Positions 42,403 through 50,650 of a stretch of DNA of 64,000 nucleotides are shown here, piece by piece. The stretch lies in contig CALZFY010000002.1 in assembly GCA_945786935.1 (NCBI GenBank), forward strand, positions 1 through 64,000, read 5' to 3'. Position 1 is the first letter of the stretch. Each line of letters starts with the position of its first letter. Source of the stretch: HGM12587 sp945786935. Its GTDB lineage: Bacteria > Bacillota > Clostridia > Lachnospirales > Lachnospiraceae. Position numbers and translations under genes: made by a program. The notes below the pieces were generated by a model. The model made no database searches, was not told the origin of the DNA, and saw only the letters and a list, made by a program, of their open reading frames with translations.

Positions 42403-44210
42403 AAAACAAAGGGAACGGAAAAAGAAATTTTATCAGTGGGTTTCATACCATTCGAAGTGCGGTTCTTGGAAGCTATTTTCTCATTGCGGTGTTAGCTTTA
42501 TCGGTGTTTGCATTCGTAGCATTTCGGTATACGGAAAAAACGGTTATGGAAAATGCGAGAGAATACAGTGGTCAGCTTATTGAACAGGTAAACAGCGATA
42601 TTGATTCCTATGTGGATTATCTGCGTAATATTTCCACAATGATCACCTCGGATCGGGATGTGCATGATTATTTGTGGGGAGAGCATCAGACTCCGGAGGA
42701 GATGGAGGAACAAAGAAATCGGATCACTGCACAGTTTCAAACGATTCTGGAGACCCGAAATGATATTGTGAATATCGGAATCCTGGGGATGGATGGAAGG
42801 TACCTCATTAACAATGGATATTACCGGGTTAACGAAAATGTGACATTGGAAGAACTGCCGTGGATTCAGAAGGTTCTTGAAAAGAAGGGCGTAACAGTTA
42901 TTTCCTCCTCCCATGTGCAAAATGTGGTGGATGGCAAATATGAATGGGTAATCACTCTGGGCAAGGTTCTTGGAAAAAGAGCAATGGGAGAAGCACAGGG
43001 GATTTTCTTTGTAGACTTAAATTACAGCTCCATCAGTGAACTGTGCAGCAGCATCAGTTTTGGAAACAAAGGATATATCTTTATTCTGGATGAAGACGGA
43101 AATCTGATCTATCATCCGCAGCAGCAGCTTCTTTATAGCGGCTTAAAGACGGAAAAGATTGAACGTGTGATGGAAAGCAGGGATGACAGCTTCTTTACTG
43201 AAGATGGAAAGCTGTATTCCATTTCCAAATCAAGAGATACCGGCTGGACAGTTGTAGGTGTTTCCTATACGGAGGATCTTTTAAAGAACAGCAATGAGAC
43301 AACTCGGATCTATCTGATCAGCGCATTGATCATCTTTGCGGCAGCTTTTGTGCTGGCCTATGTGCTTTCCGGAGAAATTACCAGACCGATTGAGGTTTTG
43401 GGAGAATCCATGAGGGAAGCCGAAAAAGGTAATTTTGAAAATGTGACGCTGGAAATTGAAGGAAACAATGAAATTGCACGGTTAAGTGCTACCTTTAATA
43501 TCATGATCCGGGAGATCAAACAGCTGATGGAACAAAATGTGGAAGAACAGCGTCAGAAACGTAAAAGTGAATTAAAGGCACTGCAGGCACAGATCAATCC
43601 GCATTTCTTATATAATACCCTGGATTCCATTATCTGGATGGCAGAGTGGGGAAAGACCAGGGAAGTGGTGCTGATGACTTCCTCCCTTGCGAAGCTTCTG
43701 CGGCAAAGCATCAGCAATCAGAATGAGTTTGTAAGGGTAGAGGAGGAGATAGGCTATACCAACAGCTATCTGACAATTCAGAAAATGCGTTATAAAGATA
43801 AGATGGAGTATGAAGTGCAGGTAAGCCCGGAGGTTCTGGACCGGAAGATACCCAAACTGGTGCTTCAGCCTCTGGTGGAAAATGCCATTTATCATGGAAT
43901 TAAATATAAAGAAGGAAAAGGAACAGTACTCATTGAAGGAAAACGAAGAGACCGGGAACTGATTCTGAAGGTATCGGACGATGGCGTGGGTATGACAAAA
44001 GAACAGCTGTCAAAAATATTTGAGAAACGTGAAACGGATATTCGAAAAAACGGTGTGGGAGTACAGAATGTTCATGAACGAATCCAGCTTTATTACGGAA
44101 AAGAATACGGATTGGTTTACACCAGCAGGTACGGTGCCGGAACTACGGTAGAGATCAGAATCCCATGGATGGAAGGAGGAAGTGAGGCGGATCATGAAAA
44201 AAACATATAA
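42399..44210 (+). CDS. Sensor histidine kinase (YesM-like, HAMP domain)
   Basis: 603 residues. Two membrane helices (about 22-45 and 306-326) frame an extracellular Cache-like sensor domain; a HAMP segment and the His_kinase motif LQAQINPHFLYNTLDSIIWM (phosphorylated His) follow, then an ATPase domain (LVLQPLVENAIYHGIK, VSDDGVGM, GVGVQNVHERI). It phosphorylates the preceding response regulator. The start overlaps the regulator stop. Sugar sensing probably goes through the membrane-bound binding protein encoded next. Confidence 0.93.
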   Translation: MKNKGNGKRNFISGFHTIRSAVLGSYFLIAVLALSVFAFVAFRYTEKTVMENAREYSGQLIEQVNSDIDSYVDYLRNISTMITSDRDVHDYLWGEHQTPEEMEEQRNRITAQFQTILETRNDIVNIGILGMDGRYLINNGYYRVNENVTLEELPWIQKVLEKKGVTVISSSHVQNVVDGKYEWVITLGKVLGKRAMGEAQGIFFVDLNYSSISELCSSISFGNKGYIFILDEDGNLIYHPQQQLLYSGLKTEKIERVMESRDDSFFTEDGKLYSISKSRDTGWTVVGVSYTEDLLKNSNETTRIYLISALIIFAAAFVLAYVLSGEITRPIEVLGESMREAEKGNFENVTLEIEGNNEIARLSATFNIMIREIKQLMEQNVEEQRQKRKSELKALQAQINPHFLYNTLDSIIWMAEWGKTREVVLMTSSLAKLLRQSISNQNEFVRVEEEIGYTNSYLTIQKMRYKDKMEYEVQVSPEVLDRKIPKLVLQPLVENAIYHGIKYKEGKGTVLIEGKRRDRELILKVSDDGVGMTKEQLSKIFEKRETDIRKNGVGVQNVHERIQLYYGKEYGLVYTSRYGAGTTVEIRIPWMEGGSEADHEKNI

Positions 44211-45168
44211 TCTGCGAAAAGTATTGATTGGTTTTGTATGTGGTCTTCTGCTTCTGAATGGTATTATCTTTTCTTCCCGGACAGGAGCGGATCATTCGAA
44301 AGACATTGTACTGGTTCTCAAGGTCATAGATGCTACCAATGATTTCTGGACAGGAGTGATCCAGGGAGCGGAAATGGCAGCGAAAGAATACGGTGTAAAC
44401 CTGACGGTTTTAGGACCGGATGCGGAGACAGAATATGAGAAACAGGGAGAATTGATCGAACAGGCCATTGCCATGAAACCGGATGCCATTGCCCTGGTTC
44501 CATCCAATTATACAGAGACGATTCCCTATGCAAAAGAAATTGAAACAGCAGGGATTTTGCTGGTTTTGGTAGATTCTGTCATGAAAGAGGAAATGGGCTC
44601 CTGTGTGGTGGCAACGGATAATATTGAAGCCGGCCGTAAGATGGGAGAATACATTGCGGATACTGTGAAAGATATTTCCGCCATCGGGATCGTAGGACAT
44701 GTCAGGGGGACTTCTACTGCAACGGAGAGAGAACAGGGGCTTCGGGAAGGTCTTGGAGAACTGGAAAAGAATGTGACAGATGTGGTATTTTGTGATTCAG
44801 ATTACCGAAAAGCTTATCATGTAACGAAAGAAATGCTGGAGAGGTATCCTAAGATCAATGTGATTGCGGGATTGAATGAATATTCCTCCGTAGGGGCGGC
44901 GAAAGCAGTTCATGACATGGGGCTTGCCGGCCAGATCCGTATGATCGGCTTTGACAGCTCGATCAAGGAGGTTGAATATCTGGAGGATGGTACCTTTGAT
45001 GCCATTGTAGTACAAAGACCTCTGAATATGGGATATCTTTGTATTGAGAAGACGGTACAGCTGCTTTCGGGAGAAACTGTGGCGGCCAGTGTGGATTCGG
45101 GGTCGGTCCTGATTACAAAAGAGACCATGTATACAGAAGAAAATCAAAAACTGTTGTTCCCGTTTTAG
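44194..45168 (+). CDS. Membrane-anchored periplasmic-binding-protein-like sugar sensor
   Basis: 324 residues. An N-terminal hydrophobic segment (about 8-28) without lipobox cysteine anchors a type 1 periplasmic-binding fold (IVLVLKVIDATNDFWTGVIQGAEMA, VVATDNIEAGRKMGEYIAD, VIAGLNEYSSVGAAKAV, MIGFDSS). It starts inside the end of the kinase gene, so it is made together with the kinase. This arrangement is known in other Firmicutes as a three-component system in which the binding protein presents the sugar to the kinase. A terminator separates it from the importer genes. The start at 44194 has GTGAGG in front. Confidence 0.85.
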   Translation: MKKTYNLRKVLIGFVCGLLLLNGIIFSSRTGADHSKDIVLVLKVIDATNDFWTGVIQGAEMAAKEYGVNLTVLGPDAETEYEKQGELIEQAIAMKPDAIALVPSNYTETIPYAKEIETAGILLVLVDSVMKEEMGSCVVATDNIEAGRKMGEYIADTVKDISAIGIVGHVRGTSTATEREQGLREGLGELEKNVTDVVFCDSDYRKAYHVTKEMLERYPKINVIAGLNEYSSVGAAKAVHDMGLAGQIRMIGFDSSIKEVEYLEDGTFDAIVVQRPLNMGYLCIEKTVQLLSGETVAASVDSGSVLITKETMYTEENQKLLFPF

Positions 45169-45178
45169 GGGATTTTTG

Positions 45179-45217
45179 AAAAGGTTAAAATTTTTACGGA
45201 AGATTTTAACCTTTTTC
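45179..45217 (+). terminator. Terminator after the sensor operon
   Basis: AAAAGGTTAAAAT and ATTTTAACCTTTT form a perfect 13-bp stem with an 11-base loop, followed by a T run. Confidence 0.85.
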
Positions 45218-45254
45218 CATATAATTTTCTATTAAATTCCCGGGAAAGAAAAAC

Positions 45255-45378
45255 TATAATATCAACATATAACACAATATGCATCATCATTGCTTTCATT
45301 TCTTAAGGGAGATTAGGGATCATGCAGTCGGTGTATGAGGCGCAGGCTGATGTGGGAACATGAGCATGCCTCTTTTTT
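45255..45378 (+). ncRNA. Candidate short leader or small RNA with a 13-codon frame
   Basis: TATAAT at 45255-45260 (weak -35), then an AAGGGAGATTAGGG stretch before ATG at 45322 that opens a 13-codon frame ending at 45363. A nested hairpin follows (GAGGC 45337/GCCTC 45368, with GCTGATGT-GGGA-ACATGAGC inside) and T6. A terminated transcript of about 110 bases is plausible. The remaining stretch to 45485 shows nothing I can assign. Confidence 0.3.
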
Positions 45379-45485
45379 CAGGGGGAAAAGCCGAAAACTG
45401 TGAGCGGAAATGATTCAGGAAAAAACGGATGAATATCCTTTCTGGGGGGAGATGGATATCCAGAGTTTGGAAATGTGGCATAGTG

Positions 45486-45519
45486 ATGCATATTGCAGTT
45501 AAAACATATGCATATTGCA
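45486..45519. promoter_or_regulatory. Tandem operator upstream of the importer operon
   Basis: ATGCATATTGCA occurs twice, at 45486-45497 and 45508-45519, with a 22-base period, that is two helical turns. Its position 53-86 bases before the -35 box fits a direct-repeat site for the AraC-type response regulator encoded upstream. Confidence 0.55.
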
Positions 45520-45571
45520 CAAAAAATATTCTGCAAACCTTCTGAAAATGTAAAAGTTAACGATGAATATA

Positions 45572-45600
45572 TTGACGGTTCAGGGGGATAAGAGTATAAT
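45572..45600 (+). promoter_or_regulatory. Strong promoter of the ABC importer operon
   Basis: TTGACG and TATAAT with exact 17-base spacing; transcription would start near 45607. Confidence 0.75.
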
Positions 45601-45615
45601 GTGTGGTAGCAATGA

Positions 45616-45648
45616 AAAAACGGACGGGGGTACTTAAAGTCCGTTTTT
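45616..45648 (+). terminator. Terminator-like hairpin in the importer leader (attenuator candidate)
   Basis: AAAAACGGAC and GTCCGTTTTT form a perfect 10-bp stem with a 13-base loop and T5, about ten bases after the predicted transcription start and 30 bases before the first gene. Read-through must be allowed for the importer to be made. Confidence 0.65.
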
Positions 45649-45677
45649 CACACATTAAAAAGGGAGGAATAGTAAAG

Positions 45678-46655
45678 GTGGAAAAAATCAAACAAAACCC
45701 ATTAGTAAAAAAGATTGGCTTTAACAGAATCATTCTGATCGGCGTATTGATCGTAATGTACATTGCATTCGGACTTATGACCGGCGGAGCATTCTTCGGG
45801 ATGACACGTATTTTGAACACCCTGAACTATGCATACTTCTTAGGGTTCCTTTCCCTGGGAGTAACGTTTGTAATTGCAACAGGAGGTATCGATTTCTCTA
45901 TCGGACCTATGATGTTCTGTTGTGCATTGGTTTCAGGTTTCTGTCTGACATCCTATGGCCTGCCATTACCTCTTTGTCTGGTAATGAGTATCCTGATTGG
46001 TACGGTCTTCGGTTGCTTTAACGGCTATCTCGTAGCATTCTGGAAGGTGCCGCCATTCATCGTATCCATGGCAAGTATGAACATTGCCAAAGGTATTGCA
46101 GCTGTATTTACAAAAACACAGTCTGTAAGCTGGCCGCAGGGTTCTGATCCGGTAAACGGATGGTACAGAAACATCGTCAGCGTAAACGGAATCCCGGTAG
46201 GTCTCTTTATTTTCCTTGGTGTAGCTATTGTATGTGCAATGATCTTAAATAAGACCAAAGCAGGACGTTACATCCTTTGTCTGGGAAGTAATGAAGAAGC
46301 AGTCAGACTTTCAGGTGTTGATACCAAAAAATGGAAGATGCTTGCATATGTTATCTGTGGTACATTAGTAGGTATCGCTTCACTCTTCTTCGTAGCAGCA
46401 TTTACAACAGTACAGCCTGGATATGGCGATCAGTACAACAACGAAGCAATCGCCGGCTGTGTAATGGGTGGTACATCCATGGCAGGTGGTATCGCTTCTA
46501 TCAGCGGTACAGTAATCGGTGTATTTATCATTGCTTTATTACAGCAGGGTATTTTAGCTCTTGGTTTCACAAAAGAGTATCAGTACATCATTACAGGTTT
46601 AATTGTTATCGGTGCAGTTTATGCAGACGTTTCTGCAAGACGTAGAAAGAACTAG
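45678..46655 (+). CDS. ABC sugar importer permease 1 (RbsC-like)
   Basis: 325 residues with about eight to ten membrane helices of the branched-chain/ribose permease family (GVTFVIATGGIDFSIGPMMF, CLGSNEEAVRLSGVDTKKWKM, CVMGGTSMAGGIASISGTVIG). The GTG at 45678 has GGGAGG ten bases ahead; a longer frame from 45603 would run through the leader hairpin. With a second, different permease (48196) and one double ATPase it makes a heteromeric channel. Context with fucI and fucU suggests L-fucose as substrate. Confidence 0.9.
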   Translation: MEKIKQNPLVKKIGFNRIILIGVLIVMYIAFGLMTGGAFFGMTRILNTLNYAYFLGFLSLGVTFVIATGGIDFSIGPMMFCCALVSGFCLTSYGLPLPLCLVMSILIGTVFGCFNGYLVAFWKVPPFIVSMASMNIAKGIAAVFTKTQSVSWPQGSDPVNGWYRNIVSVNGIPVGLFIFLGVAIVCAMILNKTKAGRYILCLGSNEEAVRLSGVDTKKWKMLAYVICGTLVGIASLFFVAAFTTVQPGYGDQYNNEAIAGCVMGGTSMAGGIASISGTVIGVFIIALLQQGILALGFTKEYQYIITGLIVIGAVYADVSARRRKN

Positions 46656-46685
46656 TGGGAATGCTGGAGAAAGGAAGGTAAGAAA

Positions 46686-48182
46686 ATGGGCGATATTATT
46701 TTAACAATGAAAGGTATTGACAAATCTTTCCCTGGTGTTCACGCATTAGATCATGTAGATTTGGAAATCAGAAAAGGCGAAGTTCTTGCACTCATGGGCG
46801 AAAATGGTGCAGGTAAATCAACCTTAATGAAAGTTTTAACAGGTATCTACAAAAAAGATTCCGGTACTATTACATACGAAGGCAAAGAAGTTGAGTTTAA
46901 GAACACAAGAGAAGCTCAGGATGCCGGTATCGTAATCGTGCATCAGGAACTTAATATGTTAGGTCACCTGACAGTAGCACAGAACTTATTCATCGGCAGA
47001 GAATTCATGAATGGCGTGAAGATCGATGATAAGAAAATGAATGAAGAAGCGAAAAAGCTTTTTGACAAATTAAATGTAGACATTGATCCTACAGAAACCA
47101 TGGCTAACTTAACAGTTGGTAAGCAGCAGATGTGTGAAATCGCAAAAGCAGTTTCCTTCGATGCAAAAGTTATCATCTTCGACGAACCTTCTGCAGCTTT
47201 AACTGAAACAGAAATTGAAGCAATGTTCGAAATCATTCGCGACCTGAAGAAGAGAGATATCGCAATGGTATATATCTCACACCGTATGGATGAAATCAAG
47301 GTGATTACAGACCGTGTAACAGTTATGCGAGATGGTACCTATGTTGGAACATTGATTACAAAAGACTGTACAAAAGAAGATATCATCAACATGATGGTTG
47401 GTCGTGTTATTTATGAAGATCCTAAGACACACAGCATGGTTCCGGAAGGAGCACCGGTTGTATTAAAGGTTGAACACTTAAATGCCGGCAAGATGGTACA
47501 GGATGTAAGCTTTGAACTTCGTAAGGGCGAGATCCTTGGATTCTCCGGACTTATGGGTGCAGGACGTACAGAAACAGCCAGAGCATTATTCGGAGCTGAC
47601 CCGAAAGAAAGTGGAGATATTTATATCAACGGTCAGAAGGTTACGATCAACAGCCCTGAAGATGCAGTTAAATGCGGTATCGGTTATCTTTCAGAGGATA
47701 GAAAACGTTTCGGTATCGTTGTACAGAAAACAGTTGCTGAAAACACAACCATGGCTACCATGCATAAATTCATGAATGGACTTTTCATTGATAAGAAGAA
47801 AGAAGCAAAAGTAGCTCAGGAATATGTTGATGCACTTGCTACCAAAACTCCTGGTGTAGATCAGTTAGTAGTAAACCTTTCCGGTGGTAACCAGCAGAAG
47901 GTTGTTATCGCAAAATGGTTAACACGTGACTGTGATATCCTTATCTTCGATGAGCCTACCAGAGGTATCGATGTTGGTGCTAAGAACGAAATCTATAAAC
48001 TGATGAGTAAATTAGCAGCAGAAGGTAAAGCAATCATTATGATTTCTTCAGAAATGACAGAAATCCTGCGTATGAGTGACCGAATCATCGTAATGTGCGA
48101 AGGTAAGAAGACAGGTGAAATTGATATTGCTGAAGCAACTCAGGAAAATATCATGAACCTTGCAACAAGAGAGATTGACTAG
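46686..48182 (+). CDS. ABC sugar importer ATPase with two nucleotide-binding domains (RbsA/MglA-like)
   Basis: 498 residues with two ATPase domains. The first has GENGAGKSTLMKVL (Walker A), LTVGKQQMCEIAKA (signature) and VIIFDEPSAAL (Walker B). The second has the degenerate Walker A (GLMGAGRTETARALFG) usual for this family, LSGGNQQKVVIAKWL and ILIFDEPTRGIDVG. It energises uptake for the flanking permeases. The gap to permease 1 is 30 bases with AAGGAAGG before the ATG. Confidence 0.93.
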   Translation: MGDIILTMKGIDKSFPGVHALDHVDLEIRKGEVLALMGENGAGKSTLMKVLTGIYKKDSGTITYEGKEVEFKNTREAQDAGIVIVHQELNMLGHLTVAQNLFIGREFMNGVKIDDKKMNEEAKKLFDKLNVDIDPTETMANLTVGKQQMCEIAKAVSFDAKVIIFDEPSAALTETEIEAMFEIIRDLKKRDIAMVYISHRMDEIKVITDRVTVMRDGTYVGTLITKDCTKEDIINMMVGRVIYEDPKTHSMVPEGAPVVLKVEHLNAGKMVQDVSFELRKGEILGFSGLMGAGRTETARALFGADPKESGDIYINGQKVTINSPEDAVKCGIGYLSEDRKRFGIVVQKTVAENTTMATMHKFMNGLFIDKKKEAKVAQEYVDALATKTPGVDQLVVNLSGGNQQKVVIAKWLTRDCDILIFDEPTRGIDVGAKNEIYKLMSKLAAEGKAIIMISSEMTEILRMSDRIIVMCEGKKTGEIDIAEATQENIMNLATREID

Positions 48183-48195
48183 GAGGGGGAAAATA

Positions 48196-49167
48196 ATGTC
48201 TAAGAAAAAATCATTTGCTATATTCAATGGACGAGAACTCATGGTAATGGGAATCATTGTTGCAATGACCGTTATTTTCAGCATTCTCAGTTCAACATTC
48301 AGAAGTTATCCTACACTGGTATCAGTGTTAGACAGTACATACTATGTATCTCTCATGGCAATCGGTGTTACATTCCCGTTGATCACAGGTGGTGTAGACC
48401 TTTCCATCGGTACTGGTTTAGTATGTTATTCCTTGATTGGTGGTTACCTTGCAGTGAATAAAGGAATGCCTGTCATAGTAGCACTCCTTATTACAATTCT
48501 GGTTGGTGTAGTCATTGGTATCTTAAACGGATGTCTGGTAGCTCTTATGGATCTGCCACCATTCCTCGCAACCCTTTGTACCTGCATGATTACCCGTGGT
48601 TTAGGACCTGCTCTTTGCGGTGGCTTCGGTGTTTCATGGCCATCAGTTTTATCAGCAGACGGTTGGTTTAGAAAGATCTTCAAGTTTACCAATGCGTCAG
48701 GAAGAGTTATTCCGATTGGTATTATCCTTATCGTAGTGATCGTACTGATTATGTCCTTCGTATTAAATCATACAAAAGTGGGACGTTATACAATCGCTAT
48801 CGGATCTAATAAAGAAGCTACCAGATTAGCTGGTGTTAATGTTAAATTTTATCACGTAACAGCTTATGCAATCTGTGGTTTATTTGCAGGTTTGGCAGGT
48901 GTTGCTTATGCAGCAACTTACGCTACCATCTATCCAGGTACAGGTGCCGGCTTTGAAATGGATGCCATCGGTGGAGCTATCGTAGGTGGTGTATCTGCAT
49001 CCGGTGGATCAGGTACCATCTTTGGAGCATTCCTTGGAGTTATCGTTATCTCCTTAATGAAGATCGGTTTACCATTCGTAGGCTTACAGGCAAACTGGCA
49101 GCAGATTTTTACAGGTCTTGTATTACTGGGAGCAGTATTAATTGATATTGTAAAAAAGAAAAAATAA
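48196..49167 (+). CDS. ABC sugar importer permease 2 (RbsC-like)
   Basis: 323 residues, the same family as permease 1 but clearly distinct in sequence (GVTFPLITGGVDLSIGTGLV, IAIGSNKEATRLAGVNVKFYH, GGAIVGGVSASGGSGTIFGAF). The ATG at 48196 follows AGGAGGGGG; the ATPase gene ends 13 bases earlier. The pair permits a heterodimeric pore. Followed by an internal promoter for the binding protein. Confidence 0.92.
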   Translation: MSKKKSFAIFNGRELMVMGIIVAMTVIFSILSSTFRSYPTLVSVLDSTYYVSLMAIGVTFPLITGGVDLSIGTGLVCYSLIGGYLAVNKGMPVIVALLITILVGVVIGILNGCLVALMDLPPFLATLCTCMITRGLGPALCGGFGVSWPSVLSADGWFRKIFKFTNASGRVIPIGIILIVVIVLIMSFVLNHTKVGRYTIAIGSNKEATRLAGVNVKFYHVTAYAICGLFAGLAGVAYAATYATIYPGTGAGFEMDAIGGAIVGGVSASGGSGTIFGAFLGVIVISLMKIGLPFVGLQANWQQIFTGLVLLGAVLIDIVKKKK

Positions 49168-49176
49168 TGTTATAAT
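49148..49176 (+). promoter_or_regulatory. Internal promoter before the binding protein gene
   Basis: TTGTAA and TATAAT with exact 17-base spacing, overlapping the end of permease 2. It would give extra message for the binding protein. Confidence 0.55.
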
Positions 49177-49181
49177 GAGTC

Positions 49182-49197
49182 CATGACTTAGGTCATG
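49182..49197 (+). promoter_or_regulatory. 5' hairpin of the binding protein message
   Basis: CATGAC and GTCATG pair around a TTAG loop at the expected transcription start of the internal promoter, a position where a hairpin would protect the message; it would also be an obstacle to decay of the longer message. Confidence 0.45.
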
Positions 49198-49260
49198 CCC
49201 AAAGATTATGATGTCGAAAAGACTTCATATAAAAAAAGTTCTATAAGGAGGAACAAAAAA

Positions 49261-50403
49261 ATGAAAAAGAAAGTTTTAGCTATCCTTATGTGTGCAGTAT
49301 TAGCACTCTCTATGGTAGCATGTGGCGGTTCTAAAGAAGAACCAGCTACAGAACCAGCTGCAACAGAAGATGCAGCAGCAACAGAAACACCAGCAGCTGA
49401 AGGCAAAGATTATCACTTTGAAATCATCGTTAAATCCTTCCAGTCTACATACTGGCAGGCAGCAGTTAAAGGTGTTGAACAGGCTTGTGCAGAACAGGGC
49501 GTAACAGCTAACTGTAATGGACCAGCTACAGAATCTGATATCGCAGATCAGGTTCAGATGCTCAACGATGCTATCGCAAAAGCTCCTAACGGAATCGGTT
49601 TAGCAGCTTGTGATACAAACTCTGTACTTGATTCTCTTCAGAAAGCTTTAGACGCAGGTATCCCAGTAGTTTGCTTCGATACAGGTGTTACAGATGCTCC
49701 AGCAGGTTCCGTAGTTGCAACAGTTGCTACAGATAACGCAGCAGCAGGTGCTTGTGCAGCTGAAAACATTTATCCAGTTATCAAAGACGTTGTTGCAAAA
49801 GCTACAACAGATGCAAAAGTACGTATCGGTGAAGTTAACCAGGATGCTACAGCTCAGAACATTCAGCAGCGTGGTCTTGGATTCATCAACAAAATGGTAG
49901 AACTTTGTGCAGCAGATGGCGTTAAAGTTGCTATCGAAGGTAATGAATTCTATGTAAATGCAGCAGAAGGTGTAGTTCCGGCAGCAGAAGCTTCTGTAAT
50001 CATCGAAGTTGCTGTACCAGCTCAGACAACTGTAGAATTATCTTCTGCAGAAGCTCAGAAAATCATGGCTAAAGCTGACACAATCGCTATCTTTGGTTCT
50101 AACCAGGTTACAGCTGAAGGTGTTATCACAGCTAACGGTACTCTGAACAAATTAGGAACAGACCCAGCTACAAGCATCATCGCTGCAGGTTTCGACGCAG
50201 GAACACCTCAGAAAGAAGCTATCAACGCTGGACAGTTAATCGGTTCCGTAACACAGTCTCCATTAATGATGGGTTATGAATGTATCAACACTTTAGTTGC
50301 ATACTGCAACGGCGAAACAGTAGCTGATATCCCAATGAATGGTTACTGGTACAACACAGAAAACATGACAGCTGACGACATCGCTCCAAACCTTTACGAC
50401 TAA
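49261..50403 (+). CDS. ABC importer sugar-binding lipoprotein
   Basis: 380 residues. A signal peptide ends in lipobox SMVAC (Cys around residue 21), followed by a linker of repeated Ala, Thr, Pro and Glu (about 23-48) and a type 1 periplasmic-binding fold (FEIIVKSFQSTYWQAAVKGVE, VVCFDTGV, ATVATDNAAAGACAAENI, GSNQVTAEGVI, AAGFDAG). It catches the sugar outside the membrane for the importer. AAGGAGGAAC precedes the ATG at 49261. Codon use is extremely biased, as for an abundant protein. Substrate probably L-fucose by context. Confidence 0.92.
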   Translation: MKKKVLAILMCAVLALSMVACGGSKEEPATEPAATEDAAATETPAAEGKDYHFEIIVKSFQSTYWQAAVKGVEQACAEQGVTANCNGPATESDIADQVQMLNDAIAKAPNGIGLAACDTNSVLDSLQKALDAGIPVVCFDTGVTDAPAGSVVATVATDNAAAGACAAENIYPVIKDVVAKATTDAKVRIGEVNQDATAQNIQQRGLGFINKMVELCAADGVKVAIEGNEFYVNAAEGVVPAAEASVIIEVAVPAQTTVELSSAEAQKIMAKADTIAIFGSNQVTAEGVITANGTLNKLGTDPATSIIAAGFDAGTPQKEAINAGQLIGSVTQSPLMMGYECINTLVAYCNGETVADIPMNGYWYNTENMTADDIAPNLYD

Positions 50404-50441
50404 TCTATAGCTCATAAAGATTTCAGTGAATGAAAGCTAAC

Positions 50442-50472
50442 AAAAGGGATCGGATTTATCCGGTCCCTTTTC
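50442..50472 (+). terminator. Terminator after the importer operon
   Basis: AAAAGGGA and TCCCTTTT with inner CGGAT/ATCCG form a near-perfect hairpin followed by T residues. Confidence 0.8.
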
Positions 50473-50579
50473 TAAAAGAAAAGCGGTGTTTCATAATAAA
50501 ATATTAAGATTTATAAGGGAAAATACCATAGAATTTTCATAATTTTAGTGTATAATCAAGTAGGAATTGTAAAAGGATG

Positions 50580-50607
50580 TAACTGTTGCATATCTTCAGA
50601 ACAGTTA
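50580..50607. repeat. Intergenic palindrome in the leader of the second binding protein
   Basis: TAACTGTT (50580-50587) and AACAGTTA (50600-50607) form a perfect 8-bp inverted repeat with a 12-base loop, downstream of a TATAAT at 50551. It shares the AACAGT core with the dispersed repeat family. Confidence 0.45.
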
Positions 50608-50650
50608 TAAAAGGATAACTTTGGAAAACGATACAGAAAGGGAAGATTGT

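Noticed and set aside
45320..45520. Minus-strand frame of 66 codons in the importer control region
   Set aside because: No ribosome site, no recognisable domain, and it covers promoter and operator elements; treated as chance.
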